This document shows positions 33,886 to 42,289 of a DNA stretch of 64,000 nucleotides, piece by piece (position 1 is the first letter of the stretch; each line of letters opens with the position of its first letter). Source of the DNA: Cytobacillus oceanisediminis 2691. GTDB lineage: Bacteria > Bacillota > Bacilli > Bacillales > Cytobacillaceae. The position numbers and the translations under genes are program-made. Below the pieces are notes generated by a model. It had not been told where the DNA came from and did no database searches. It saw only the letters and a program-made list of their open reading frames with translations. The stretch lies in NCBI RefSeq assembly GCF_000294775.2, contig NZ_CP015506.1, positions 1,029,501 to 1,093,500 on the forward strand. Direction: 5' to 3'.

Positions 33886-35082
33886 ATGAAAAATTTAATA
33901 AATATGATCATGATTGCCATGCTGTCATCCGTTATAGCAGGATGTTCAAATGAAATAAATGCATCTTTAAATACAGAAGAAATAAAATTTGAAAAAGAAG
34001 ATAAAGTGGAAGCTGAACAGAATACATCAGCTGTACAAGAGGTCGGGAAAGAGAAAAAAGATACTGTTTGGCTTGAAGGCAAGTCACTATTCCAGGTGGA
34101 CGCAACAGATGGAAAAATGAAATATACAGTTTATCTATATGCTGAAGATGAAAGAAGAACCATTCTGGAAGAGGACAGTGCGAAAGGGAAGAAAGGCGAT
34201 TCTTATTTTACAGGACATTACTCAGTTTACCTGGCTGAGAAAGGGTCGAAAGAGGCTTATAGACAGGAAGCTTTGAATAACAGTGCTGAATTGTCATTTA
34301 ACCCTTCGAAGGAGCAGGTTTACACTCAGAAAATGAGGAATAAAACCATCATTTCGATTTTTCAGTCCAAGGGGGAAAATGCGGTTAAGGGCCAGCTGCT
34401 GGCGATTAAAGATGGAGAAGTGCTTAAAATCAATACAGAAAAAGAAGTGGTCACTTCCTCCAAAGCGAAAATAAAAAATATTAATCAGAAGTATCTTCAA
34501 ACTGCCCAAAATAAGAATGATAGATGGGTTATTTCAACATGGCTATTTAATGAAGAAACCCTTTCGATGAGCCTGCATGACCGAATAGAGCTGAACAAAG
34601 AAGATCATTCTGATATCGACTGGATGAATCTGTGGTTAAAAGAGGAAGCCCTATACTATCCTTTTAAAAACCTGGCACTCAGCGTGGATGCCATTGAAAA
34701 AGCCAAACAGGGAATTCCGCTCGGAAGCCCTTATCCAATTGGCACAAACATATCTGAAATTAAGAAGTCAGATCCAAATTATATTAAGGAAGGGTTTGAA
34801 AATGGAAGCCCTTTTGTCATGTACCCTGAAATCAGCTATTATTTTGAACGGGAAACCGGAAATGTAACCGCAATTTCTATTCCTGGACAGCGGGTGAGAA
34901 CTTTCATTGACGAGATTACTGCTATGTTTGGCACTCCTCTTGAAGTAAGGGAAGAGGTGCTGTCAGGTAAAACCATTTCCACCTACCTGGCAGATAAATA
35001 TTCCATCGAATTCATTTCCGATTTTGAAGGAAATGTTAGTGAAATAGTATTGATGAAAACAAAAAACCATGCGGCACAATGA
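33886..35082 (+). CDS. lipoprotein, 398 residues
   Basis: ATG 33886 follows AGGGAGA. Type II signal peptide MKNLINMIMIAMLSSVIAGC with Cys20 as lipid anchor (lipobox VIAGC), then a charged linker rich in Glu and Lys. A beta-rich domain (about 60-250) follows, and the last 120 residues (GIPLGSPYPIGTNISEI ... AMFGTPLEVREEVLSG) resemble the DUF4309/YjgB-type domain of Bacillus exported proteins. Single gene with terminator. Function unknown; probably a surface-attached structural or stress protein. Confidence 0.75.
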   Translation: MKNLINMIMIAMLSSVIAGCSNEINASLNTEEIKFEKEDKVEAEQNTSAVQEVGKEKKDTVWLEGKSLFQVDATDGKMKYTVYLYAEDERRTILEEDSAKGKKGDSYFTGHYSVYLAEKGSKEAYRQEALNNSAELSFNPSKEQVYTQKMRNKTIISIFQSKGENAVKGQLLAIKDGEVLKINTEKEVVTSSKAKIKNINQKYLQTAQNKNDRWVISTWLFNEETLSMSLHDRIELNKEDHSDIDWMNLWLKEEALYYPFKNLALSVDAIEKAKQGIPLGSPYPIGTNISEIKKSDPNYIKEGFENGSPFVMYPEISYYFERETGNVTAISIPGQRVRTFIDEITAMFGTPLEVREEVLSGKTISTYLADKYSIEFISDFEGNVSEIVLMKTKNHAAQ

Positions 35083-35097
35083 CCGCATGATTTTTTT
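35068..35097 (+). terminator. intrinsic terminator of the lipoprotein gene
   Basis: CATGCGG/CCGCATG with the stop codon in its loop, followed by A and seven T. Confidence 0.87.
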
Positions 35098-35124
35098 GTA
35101 AAATAAGAAAGTATTATACTTTGA

Positions 35125-35425
35125 ACTTCAAGAACCGTCTAGCGCAAGCAGCCTACCCCCTCAGGGTCACAAGCTTGTCTAGCTCCGGCTCCTAGGGACT
35201 CGGGGTCATAAGCCATTTCCTTTCAGAAGGAATAATGCCTTCTTACAGGAACCGTCTTATGCCTGTCGTCCCTGGGCAGTCGCCTCCACATTTCGGGCAA
35301 GCCACCCAAAAGGCAAAGGACGCCTTTCCGGGAGGCTCGTCTTGTGCTTGAGGCCCACAGGATGTGGGTCATGCAGACGTTGCCACAGGACGTGGCGTAC
35401 TTAGTCTGCGTTCCGGGCAATGCGG
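35125..35425. repeat. structured non-coding intergenic repeat element
   Basis: About 300 bp with no gene. It contains GTCTAGCTCCGGCTCCTAG and CATAAGCC ... CTTATGCC, a phrase seen in many Bacillaceae intergenic regions, plus several hairpins: TTCCTTTCAGAAGG against CCTTCTTACAGGAA, GCCCACAGGATGTGGGTC and TGCCACAGGACGTGGCG. The CACAGGAnGTGG unit occurs twice, 30 bp apart. Higher in GC than its flanks. It looks like a miniature repeat element or structured RNA, not a gene. Confidence 0.6.
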
Positions 35426-35432
35426 TTCAGCT

Positions 35433-36665
35433 TTAAAATGCCCAATCACCTTTCCTGAACACGGGTTCAGCGTTGCCGTCTTCAGTAATTCCATCGATAT
35501 CCATTTCAGCGGAGCCGATCATGAAGTCAACATGTGTTAAGCTTTCGTTCAAGCCGTTTTCAGCCAGTTCTTCACTAGACATTTTCTTGCCGCCTTCAAT
35601 GCAGAATGCATACGCACTGCCGATCGCAAGGTGGTTTGAAGCATTTTCATCAAATAAAGTATTATAGAAAAGCAGGTTGGACTGTGAAATTGGCGAGTTG
35701 AAAGGAACCAGAGCCACTTCACCAAGATAGTGGGAGCCTTCATCTGTCTCAACAAGCTGCTTAAGAATCTCTTCGCCTTCTTCGGCCTTCACATCGATAA
35801 TACGGCCGTTTTCAAATGTCAGGCTGAATTTGTCGATGATATTTCCGCCATAGCTTAAAGGTTTTGTGCTGGAAACCGTGCCGTTAACACCTGTCTTGTA
35901 AGGTACCGTAAATACTTCTTCAGTTGGCATGTTAGCCATGAATTCGTGTCCCTGTTCATTTATGCTGCCTGCCCCCACCCATAAGTGGCCTTTTGGAAGC
36001 TCGATTGTCAGGTCTGTACCTGGAGCTTTATAATGAAGCTTCTGATATCGCTTGCTGTTCAAATAATCCACTTTTTCATGAAGTGTTTCATCATGCTTTT
36101 TCCAGGCTTCAACCGGGTTATCCAAATCAGCGCGAGTTGCTTTGAATATAGCTTCCCAAAGCATATCCACACGTGATTCTTCCGGTGCGTCAGGGAATAC
36201 CATGTTTGCCCAGGCTTTAGATGGAGCTGCAATGACTGTCCAGCTTACTTTATCGGACTGGATGAATTTGCGGTATTTTGCCAGCGCCTGTCCTGCAGCT
36301 TTCTGGAAGCTTGAGATTCGTTCTGATTTCACGCCTTTCAGCAAATCAGGGCTTGCCGAAACGATTGACATGAATGCCGCACCCTTTTCAGCTAAATCTT
36401 CGACTTCCTTCGCACGCCATTCAGGGTATTCGGAGAAAGACTCATCCGGTGCCAAGTCGTACTTTGTGCGAGTGACCGCATCATCGCTCCAGTTCACAAC
36501 TACGTTATGAGCTCCTGCTTCATAGGCCTTTTTAACAATTGTACGAACCAGTTCAGCTGCATCAAGCGTTGTGTTAATTACAAGCGTCTGTCCCTTTTGT
36601 ACGTTTACACCAACTTTTACGGCAAGCTCTGCGTATTTCTCTAAATTCGTTTGAAAATGACTCAT
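35433..36665 (-). CDS. ampS: M29-family aminopeptidase
   Basis: 410 residues, ATG behind AAGGAGAATACATA. The M29 (thermophilic aminopeptidase) pattern is clear: N-terminal KGQTLVINTTLDAAELVR; metal-binding region with NMPTEEVFTVPYKTGVNGTV (Glu ligand), SHYLGEVALVPFNSPIS (Glu), SNHLAIGSAYAFCIEGG (His) and LTHVDFMIGSAEMDIDG (His and Asp). It removes N-terminal residues from peptides in the cytoplasm using Co2+ or Zn2+. Single gene. Confidence 0.93.
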   Translation of the reverse strand: MSHFQTNLEKYAELAVKVGVNVQKGQTLVINTTLDAAELVRTIVKKAYEAGAHNVVVNWSDDAVTRTKYDLAPDESFSEYPEWRAKEVEDLAEKGAAFMSIVSASPDLLKGVKSERISSFQKAAGQALAKYRKFIQSDKVSWTVIAAPSKAWANMVFPDAPEESRVDMLWEAIFKATRADLDNPVEAWKKHDETLHEKVDYLNSKRYQKLHYKAPGTDLTIELPKGHLWVGAGSINEQGHEFMANMPTEEVFTVPYKTGVNGTVSSTKPLSYGGNIIDKFSLTFENGRIIDVKAEEGEEILKQLVETDEGSHYLGEVALVPFNSPISQSNLLFYNTLFDENASNHLAIGSAYAFCIEGGKKMSSEELAENGLNESLTHVDFMIGSAEMDIDGITEDGNAEPVFRKGDWAF

Positions 36666-36790
36666 TATGTATTCTCCTTTGTCAGAATCTTCATTTTCAT
36701 TGTAGCTGTTCTGTTCGCAAAAAGAAACCTATTGAATTGAAATTCGTGCTCGAGAACCTTGGGTCTCCATCTATGGACGGAGACATAATT

Positions 36791-36819
36791 AAAAAGGAAC
36801 CTTATACAGATTCCTTTTT
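36791..36819 (-). terminator. intrinsic terminator of the MFS gene
   Basis: On the minus strand AAAAAGGAA pairs with TTCCTTTTT; the stop codon of the transporter lies in the loop. Confidence 0.75.
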
Positions 36820-38082
36820 GGCATGGGATGCATTATTTCTTTCAGGCAAAGCAAACATCAGCCAATACAAAAACGCACTTCCAACAGCCAGCAGCGCCAG
36901 TATGAAGAACGTCCAGTCATATCCGATCCAGACTGTAAGCGGAATGGAGATAGGTGCAATGGTTTTCCCGATTGTAAATCGAAGGGAGGCAGCTGCAAAG
37001 TACTGACCCCGCATATGATCTGGAGCAATTTTTGATACATAGCTCTGCTGAAGGCCGGCTGTCATTAATTCACCCATAGTGAAAACGGCCATAGCCAGAA
37101 TTAATCCCCATATCCATTGCGTTTGCCCTAACATGATGATGGCTGCTGCATAAGTAAGAGATGATAAAATAAAGACATTTCTTTCTTTGTACTTTAACAT
37201 CATTTTCGTTACGGCTACGGTAAATAAGGCTACGAGGAAGCCGTTCTCAGACAGCAGAATGCCAAAAGCCTGTTCTCCCTGAACAGAAAAGTACCAGTCA
37301 TTCCATTTAAAAAGCGCCTGATTATGAACAGCTTCATTTGTATAGACAGGTAATAATAGATCAAGCTGCATAAAAGTCTGTGCAGCCAGAACACCTGCTA
37401 TGATAAAAAGGAGAAAGGTTTTGTCCCTGAAGATAATGCCATAATCTTTCGTTTGCTTTAATAAAACTGCATGCCATTTACTATTTCCGCTTTCTGCAAG
37501 TATTTGTATTGGCAATGTTTCCCTTGTCCACCGGGAAAGGATGAAAGATAATAGGATACAGATAATGCCGGCGGCCATAAGAAGCTGAAAACGGTAATGG
37601 ACATAGAAAATGGCTCCTAAAATGGGACCCACCACAACAGCAATATTAATTGAAGTGTAAAAAATAGCAAATACCTGGCTTCTGTCCTTTTCCTCGACCA
37701 CATCTGCAACCATTGCCTGGCTTGCCGGCCAATAAAATGAACCGAATATTCCCACAAAAGCAAAGCAGATAAAGCCAAGCACCGGAGAATCCAGCCAGGG
37801 TGAACTGGCAAATCCAAAAATGATGAATGAAAGTCCCTGTCCAAATGCAGAGAGAACCATCATTTTCTTGCGGCCAAAGCGGTCAGCTGTATAACCGCCC
37901 ATTAAGTTGGCAAGTACGGAGAATACCTGAGAAAAAATGAGCAATAAACCAGCCTTGTCTTTTCCGAATTCATCCGCGAAATAAATCGTTAAAAACGGGA
38001 AGAACATCCAGAATGTAATATTCATAAGCGCTTCCCCAAATAACCTTACTTTTAAATTCTTATCCCAATCTTTTATTTTCAT
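36802..38082 (-). CDS. MFS transporter (drug/metabolite exporter type)
   Basis: 426 residues with twelve predicted helices. The MFS loop 2-3 motif is GGYTADRFGRKKMMVLSAF, and motif-C-like SINIAVVVGPILGAIFY lies in helix 5, typical of 12-TM antiporters. A larger extracellular insertion (TNEAVHNQALFKWNDWYFSV) occurs in the second half. Ribosome site is weak (TTGGGGAAACAGC). Substrate unknown; multidrug efflux is the usual guess. The IS1182 element is inserted 109 bp upstream of its start, so its promoter region may be shortened. Confidence 0.83.
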   Translation of the reverse strand: MKIKDWDKNLKVRLFGEALMNITFWMFFPFLTIYFADEFGKDKAGLLLIFSQVFSVLANLMGGYTADRFGRKKMMVLSAFGQGLSFIIFGFASSPWLDSPVLGFICFAFVGIFGSFYWPASQAMVADVVEEKDRSQVFAIFYTSINIAVVVGPILGAIFYVHYRFQLLMAAGIICILLSFILSRWTRETLPIQILAESGNSKWHAVLLKQTKDYGIIFRDKTFLLFIIAGVLAAQTFMQLDLLLPVYTNEAVHNQALFKWNDWYFSVQGEQAFGILLSENGFLVALFTVAVTKMMLKYKERNVFILSSLTYAAAIIMLGQTQWIWGLILAMAVFTMGELMTAGLQQSYVSKIAPDHMRGQYFAAASLRFTIGKTIAPISIPLTVWIGYDWTFFILALLAVGSAFLYWLMFALPERNNASHAKKESV

Positions 38083-38163
38083 GCTGTTTCCCCAACTTCA
38101 ATCTCAGAATAACGCTATCATACTACCAAAATTGAAAAAAACACAAGAAGACTTTTTCCAAAA

Positions 38164-38190
38164 AAGCCAAGCCTTGATTAGGCTTGGCTT
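38164..38190. repeat. 27-bp direct repeat (left), a complete terminator stem-loop
   Basis: AAGCCAAGCC-TTGATTA-GGCTTGGCTT is a perfect 10-bp hairpin and is identical to 39751-39777. It borders the IS1182 element on the left. On the minus strand it is followed by six T, so it is the original terminator of the AtoE gene that now lies 1.6 kb away. Confidence 0.9.
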
Positions 38191-38280
38191 CAGACTGTCG
38201 ACAAACTCGATGAAAATCGTGCTTGTCTGCAGTCTTTTTTATTTTAAAATAGAAGTAATACAATGCTTGAGGTGATTTAA

Positions 38281-39639
38281 ATGCTTTCAAAACATAATCC
38301 AATTCAACGGGATCAAATTGAAATGGTTGCTTTAGACGAACTTGTACCGGCGGACCATTTGGTCCGCAAAATTGAAGCGGCGATTAATTTCTCATTCATC
38401 TATGACTTGGTAAAAGATAAGTATTCAGAAAAAGGCCGCCCAAGTATTGACCCTGTAATATTAATTAAACTCACATTTATTCAATATACCTTCGGTATTC
38501 GCTCCATGCGTCAAACAATTGAAGAATTGAAAACGAATATGGCTTATCGATGGTTTTTAGGATATGGCTTTCACGATAAAGTTCCTCACTTCTCAACTTT
38601 CGGTAAAAATTATGAGCGCCGATTTAAAGACACCGATCTCTTTGAACAAATATTTTACCGAATCTTAAAAACCGCAGCTGAAAAGAATTTAATTAGTGCT
38701 GAACACGTTTTTGTAGATTCTACTCATGTAAAAGCGAGTGCAAATAAACGCAAATTTGAAAAGAAAGTTGTTCGAAAAGAAACCCGTGCTTATCAAGAAC
38801 GCCTTCAAGAGGAGATTAACCAAGACCGCGAGGATCATGGAAAAAAGCCGTTTCCACCAGATAAGTTTGATAAAGAAGAATACAAAGAAATCAAGGAAAG
38901 TACAACAGATCCAGAGAGTGGCTACTATGTAAAAGATGAGCGTACAAAACAGTTCGCTTATTCTTTCCATGCGGCCGCAGACCGCAACGGCTTCGTGTTA
39001 GGCGCAATTGTAACCCCTGGTAACACGCATGATAGTCATATTTTAGAGCCATTGGTAGAACAAGTCATTGAGAAAGTTAGTAAACCAAAAGCTGTTGCGG
39101 CAGACGCAGCCTATAAAACACCTGCTATCACGAGCTACTTATTGAAAAACGACATCACACCTGCTTTACCTTACACACGACCTCGCACAAAAGAGGGTTT
39201 CTTCAGAAAACATGAGTATGTTTATGATGAGCATTTTGACTGTTACATTTGCCCAACTGGTGAGATATTAAAATATACTACAACTACAAAGGAAGGGTAT
39301 CGTCAATATAAATCAGATCCTCGAATTTGTGCTGGATGCCCTTTCTTGTCTCAATGCACACAGAGTCAAGCACATCAAAAACTGATTCAACGTCATGTGT
39401 GGGAGGAACATGTGGAAGAAGCAGATCATCTTCGCCACCATCAAGACGTCAAACCGATCTATGAAAAACGCAAAGAAACAATTGAACGAGTATTCGCAGA
39501 TGCAAAAGAAAAGCATGGCATGCGTTGGACAACCCTCAGGGGACTTAAAAAAATGTCGATGCAGGCGATGCTTACTTTCGCTGCCATGAATTTGAAGAAA
39601 ATGGCCAACTGGACTTGGCAAGGTCCAGAAATGGCCTAA
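38281..39639 (+). CDS. IS1182-family transposase
   Basis: 452 residues, intact. The N-terminal domain (DELVPADHLVRKIEAAINF, GRPSIDPVILIKLTFIQY, GIRSMRQTIEEL) and the DDE core (EHVFVDSTHVKASANK; AVAADAAYKTPAIT; and the C-terminal IERVFADAKEKHGMRWTTLR with the Glu/Asp) are typical. A cysteine cluster CYICPTGE ... CAGCPFLSQC is the family zinc region. Probably active. Confidence 0.93.
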   Translation: MLSKHNPIQRDQIEMVALDELVPADHLVRKIEAAINFSFIYDLVKDKYSEKGRPSIDPVILIKLTFIQYTFGIRSMRQTIEELKTNMAYRWFLGYGFHDKVPHFSTFGKNYERRFKDTDLFEQIFYRILKTAAEKNLISAEHVFVDSTHVKASANKRKFEKKVVRKETRAYQERLQEEINQDREDHGKKPFPPDKFDKEEYKEIKESTTDPESGYYVKDERTKQFAYSFHAAADRNGFVLGAIVTPGNTHDSHILEPLVEQVIEKVSKPKAVAADAAYKTPAITSYLLKNDITPALPYTRPRTKEGFFRKHEYVYDEHFDCYICPTGEILKYTTTTKEGYRQYKSDPRICAGCPFLSQCTQSQAHQKLIQRHVWEEHVEEADHLRHHQDVKPIYEKRKETIERVFADAKEKHGMRWTTLRGLKKMSMQAMLTFAAMNLKKMANWTWQGPEMA

Positions 39640-39700
39640 ATGATAACCTCGGAGAGGTCTGCAATTCTCTGTAATTACTTGAAGTCCTACAAAAAATGAC

Positions 39701-39738
39701 AAAAAGAGTTCGGAATGAGACTATTCCGAACTCTTTTT
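39701..39738 (+). terminator. terminator inside the IS1182 right end
   Basis: AAAAAGAGTTCGGAAT (39701-39716) pairs perfectly with ATTCCGAACTCTTTTT (39723-39738). It should stop transcription out of, or into, the element. Confidence 0.85.
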
Positions 39739-39750
39739 GTCTACAAACTG

Positions 39751-39777
39751 AAGCCAAGCCTTGATTAGGCTTGGCTT
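39751..39777. repeat. 27-bp direct repeat (right), terminator stem-loop copy
   Basis: Identical to 38164-38190. This copy directly follows the AtoE stop on the minus strand but has no T-run behind it because the IS lies there. Confidence 0.9.
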
Positions 39778-39784
39778 TTCTTAA

Positions 39785-41098
39785 TCAATATACAAAAAAC
39801 ATCAAGACCGTAGTAACTATGCCAACCCATATGGCCAGTAATGCACAGTAGCCCATTATATGACGAATATGAAGGCCAACCACACTCAGTATAGGAAGGG
39901 CCCAGAAAGGCTGGATCAGATTCGTCCAGGCATCACCCCAGCCTACAGCCATAGCCGTAATGGCAGGATCCACACCAAGCTGGAGACCGGCAGGCACTTG
40001 AAGCGGCCCCTGCAATGCCCACTGCCCGCCGCCTGAAGGAGCAAGAATATTGACGAGACCGGCGGACCAATAGGTGAATATATCAAAGGTGTCTTTACTT
40101 GCTATGGATGCCATCCCATTAATTATAGACTCTGCTAACCCGGAGCTGCCGAGAACGGCGATAATCCCGGCGTAAAATGGAAATTGCAGAATGATAGGAG
40201 AAATGGCAGAACCCGCTTCTTTAAAAGCATTGGCGTATTGTACGAGCGATTTATGAAGGATGAGGCCTAACGATAAAAAGGCAATATTGATAATATTCAA
40301 GTCAAGGTCACGCCCGTTTACAAACTCAAATATGACATAGATTACCCCGATTAATCCGGTAATGATGCCGAGAAAGGGTGTTCTTTCAAGCTTTCCGGCG
40401 GGAGTTTTTAAAACTTCCTTCTGTTCAGCGTCCTGCTTGGGTGCCTTAGGGGGAACGTATGAGATAATGCCTTTTTTGGGTGCCATCAGCACAATGAAAA
40501 TTGGCATAGTCATTACAAGAGCAATTAAAATCGCAATTGTTCCAGGATGGAAAATGGTCTCCGAAGTGGGGATGACGCCAGCCGCTTCCTCGAGAAAATG
40601 GCCCTTGGTCGCAACAGTCAAACCAATTGAGCTTGATAAACCAGCCGTATAAAGAGCAGTTGGTGCATAGGCTGCAGCCACCAATAGGGGGAAGTGTGCG
40701 TTCTGATTTCTTTTCCCAACTTCACGGGCAATAATGGCGCCAACGACAACAGCAAGGCCCCAGTTAATATAATAAGCAGCAGATGAAACGAGAAAAGTCA
40801 GCACGTAGGCCTGGTTGGCAGTCTTCGCTTTTGAGGACAGCTTTTCAAGTATACGCTGTACAGAAGGAACTGAAGCAAGCGCCATGCCTGTCATTAGGAG
40901 GAGCACCATTTGCATGGTAAAAGCAAGATACACCCAGAAGCCGTCACCGAAGGATTTAAATAGCTCAACAGGTTCGGAAGGCTTCATGAAAAACCCTGCA
41001 ATAAACACAAACAGAGTCATTAATACCGCAATGACAAAGGCGTCTGGGAGATACCTTTCCACAAGCTTGGAGAAACGGTCTGCCACTCTGGTTAACAT
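39785..41098 (-). CDS. AtoE-type short-chain fatty acid transporter
   Basis: 437 residues, start behind AAAGGAGAGTGAAGAG. About ten to twelve helices. The opening FSKLVERYLPDAFVIAVLMT, the re-entrant-like ILAPSGGGQWALQGPLQVPAG and GWGDAWTNLIQPFWALPIL are hallmarks of the AtoE/TIGR00366 family that takes up acetoacetate and short-chain fatty acids. No CoA-transferase genes are next to it. Its natural terminator has been separated by the IS1182 insertion. Confidence 0.87.
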   Translation of the reverse strand: MLTRVADRFSKLVERYLPDAFVIAVLMTLFVFIAGFFMKPSEPVELFKSFGDGFWVYLAFTMQMVLLLMTGMALASVPSVQRILEKLSSKAKTANQAYVLTFLVSSAAYYINWGLAVVVGAIIAREVGKRNQNAHFPLLVAAAYAPTALYTAGLSSSIGLTVATKGHFLEEAAGVIPTSETIFHPGTIAILIALVMTMPIFIVLMAPKKGIISYVPPKAPKQDAEQKEVLKTPAGKLERTPFLGIITGLIGVIYVIFEFVNGRDLDLNIINIAFLSLGLILHKSLVQYANAFKEAGSAISPIILQFPFYAGIIAVLGSSGLAESIINGMASIASKDTFDIFTYWSAGLVNILAPSGGGQWALQGPLQVPAGLQLGVDPAITAMAVGWGDAWTNLIQPFWALPILSVVGLHIRHIMGYCALLAIWVGIVTTVLMFFVY

Positions 41099-41163
41099 CT
41101 CTTCACTCTCCTTTCAGTATTAGTACATGCTATGGAGAGGACAAGCTGTGTATGCCTGTTCAT

Positions 41164-41192
41164 AAAGAAAGAGCCCTGGCATCAGCCAGGGC
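41164..41192 (-). terminator. terminator of the resident topB gene
   Basis: On the minus strand AGCCCTGGC pairs with GCCAGGGCT around TGAT, followed by CTTTCTTT. Confidence 0.85.
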
Positions 41193-41198
41193 TATATA

Positions 41199-42143
41199 TT
41201 AATCCTTATCTTCCATGGCAGCCTTAAGCAAATCGCCAAGGCTTGTTCCAAAGGAATCTTCCTTCTGGGTGTATTTCTGAACAAGTTTTCGCTCTTCCCG
41301 TTTGTTGACGGCTTTCTTTTTGTCCTGTGCTTTTTCCACCACATTGCATGGCCGGCACTGGAAGTAGGCTCCTGCTTTGCCCTGGTGGATTTCCATTTTT
41401 TTGCGGCACTGAGGGCAGCGGCGGTTTGAAAGCTTTGGATCTTTGCGCTTTCGGAAATTACAATCAAGATTGGAACAGACAAGTATTTTTCCGTCCTTGG
41501 TATTTCTTTCTTTTAGGAAGGAATCGCATTCTGGACATTTTGAGCCCGTGAGATTATGGGCACGGTAAGATTTATCGCTCTTTTTAATTTCTGAAACCAA
41601 TGTCCGTGTCTGCTTGCGGATATTCTGCAAAAACTCTTTGGGATCTGCTTTTCCGCGTGCGATTTTCTCCAATTCCTGTTCCCATTTAGCAGTCAGTTCC
41701 GGTGATTTCAGATCTTCATTCACCAGGTCCATCAGCTGTTTGCCCTTTTTAGTCGGAAACAGACGTCCATTTTGCCTTTCGATCGCTTCCGTATCAAGGA
41801 GCCGTTCAATGATTTCCGCTCTAGTCGCAGGTGTTCCCAAGCTGTATTTTTCCATCTGGGTCAATATGTCAGCTTCGGAATAGCGAAGAGGAGGTTCAGT
41901 AAGCTTGGCGGACAATTCAGCCGTTTGTACCGTAAAGCTCTGTCCTTTTGAGATGTTCCTAAGGCTCTGTTTTCCTGTTTCTTCATCACTGCTGCGTTCA
42001 ACCTTGCGATAACCCAGGTCGATAACTGCTGTTTCCCTGGCAGTGAATGTCTCACTGTTAACTTCTATCGAAGCATGGATGGTTTCATACTTATAAGGGT
42101 TATGGAAAATGGCCAGAAATCTCCGCAGTATCAATTCGTACAG
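41199..42143 (-). pseudogene. topB: 3' remnant of resident topB (DNA topoisomerase III)
   Basis: The open frame begins abruptly in the middle of TopB (YELILRRFLAIFHNPYKYE, equivalent to about residue 400 of a 730-residue enzyme) and runs to a normal C-terminus. It retains the late cleavage-domain region (GTPATRAEIIERLLDTEAI) and two zinc-ribbon-like clusters (CPEC ... CSNLDC; CPQC ... CRPC). It has no toprim domain, no active-site Tyr and no ribosome site. The matching 5' end of the same gene lies at 51890-52201, 9.7 kb away. Codon use and base composition resemble the surrounding genome. About 900 bp of the middle are missing. Confidence 0.9.
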
Positions 42144-42215
42144 ATAGAAAATGAGAGATTAAAAAAGGAAGTAGCTATTCTAAAACAAGCAATGACTATT
42201 TTGGCTACTAAGTAA
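42141..42215 (+). pseudogene. C-terminal stub of a transposase-like coiled coil
   Basis: In frame, starting right at the left junction, the reading is QIENERLKKEVAILKQAMT then ILATK and a stop. Such Leu-heptad tails end OrfA-type or TnpC-type transposition proteins. No start codon belongs to it, so it is at most a remnant of the event that brought the island. Assignment is weak because only 24 residues remain. Confidence 0.35.
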
Positions 42216-42289
42216 TGCTGTATTAAATAAAGGAAACTCTTACTTATGGTATATTTAACATTACAGATGTAAATAAAGGAGTTTTTAAT

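Larger units (their letters stand above)
38191..39750 (+). mobile_element. IS1182-family insertion sequence
   Basis: 1560 bp bounded by CAGACTGTCGACAAA and, in reverse, CAGTTTGTAGACAAA (12 of 15 identical). Inside are one transposase gene and a terminator. The element is flanked on both sides by the same 27-bp palindrome, which fits the long target duplications and hairpin preference reported for this family. Confidence 0.88.
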
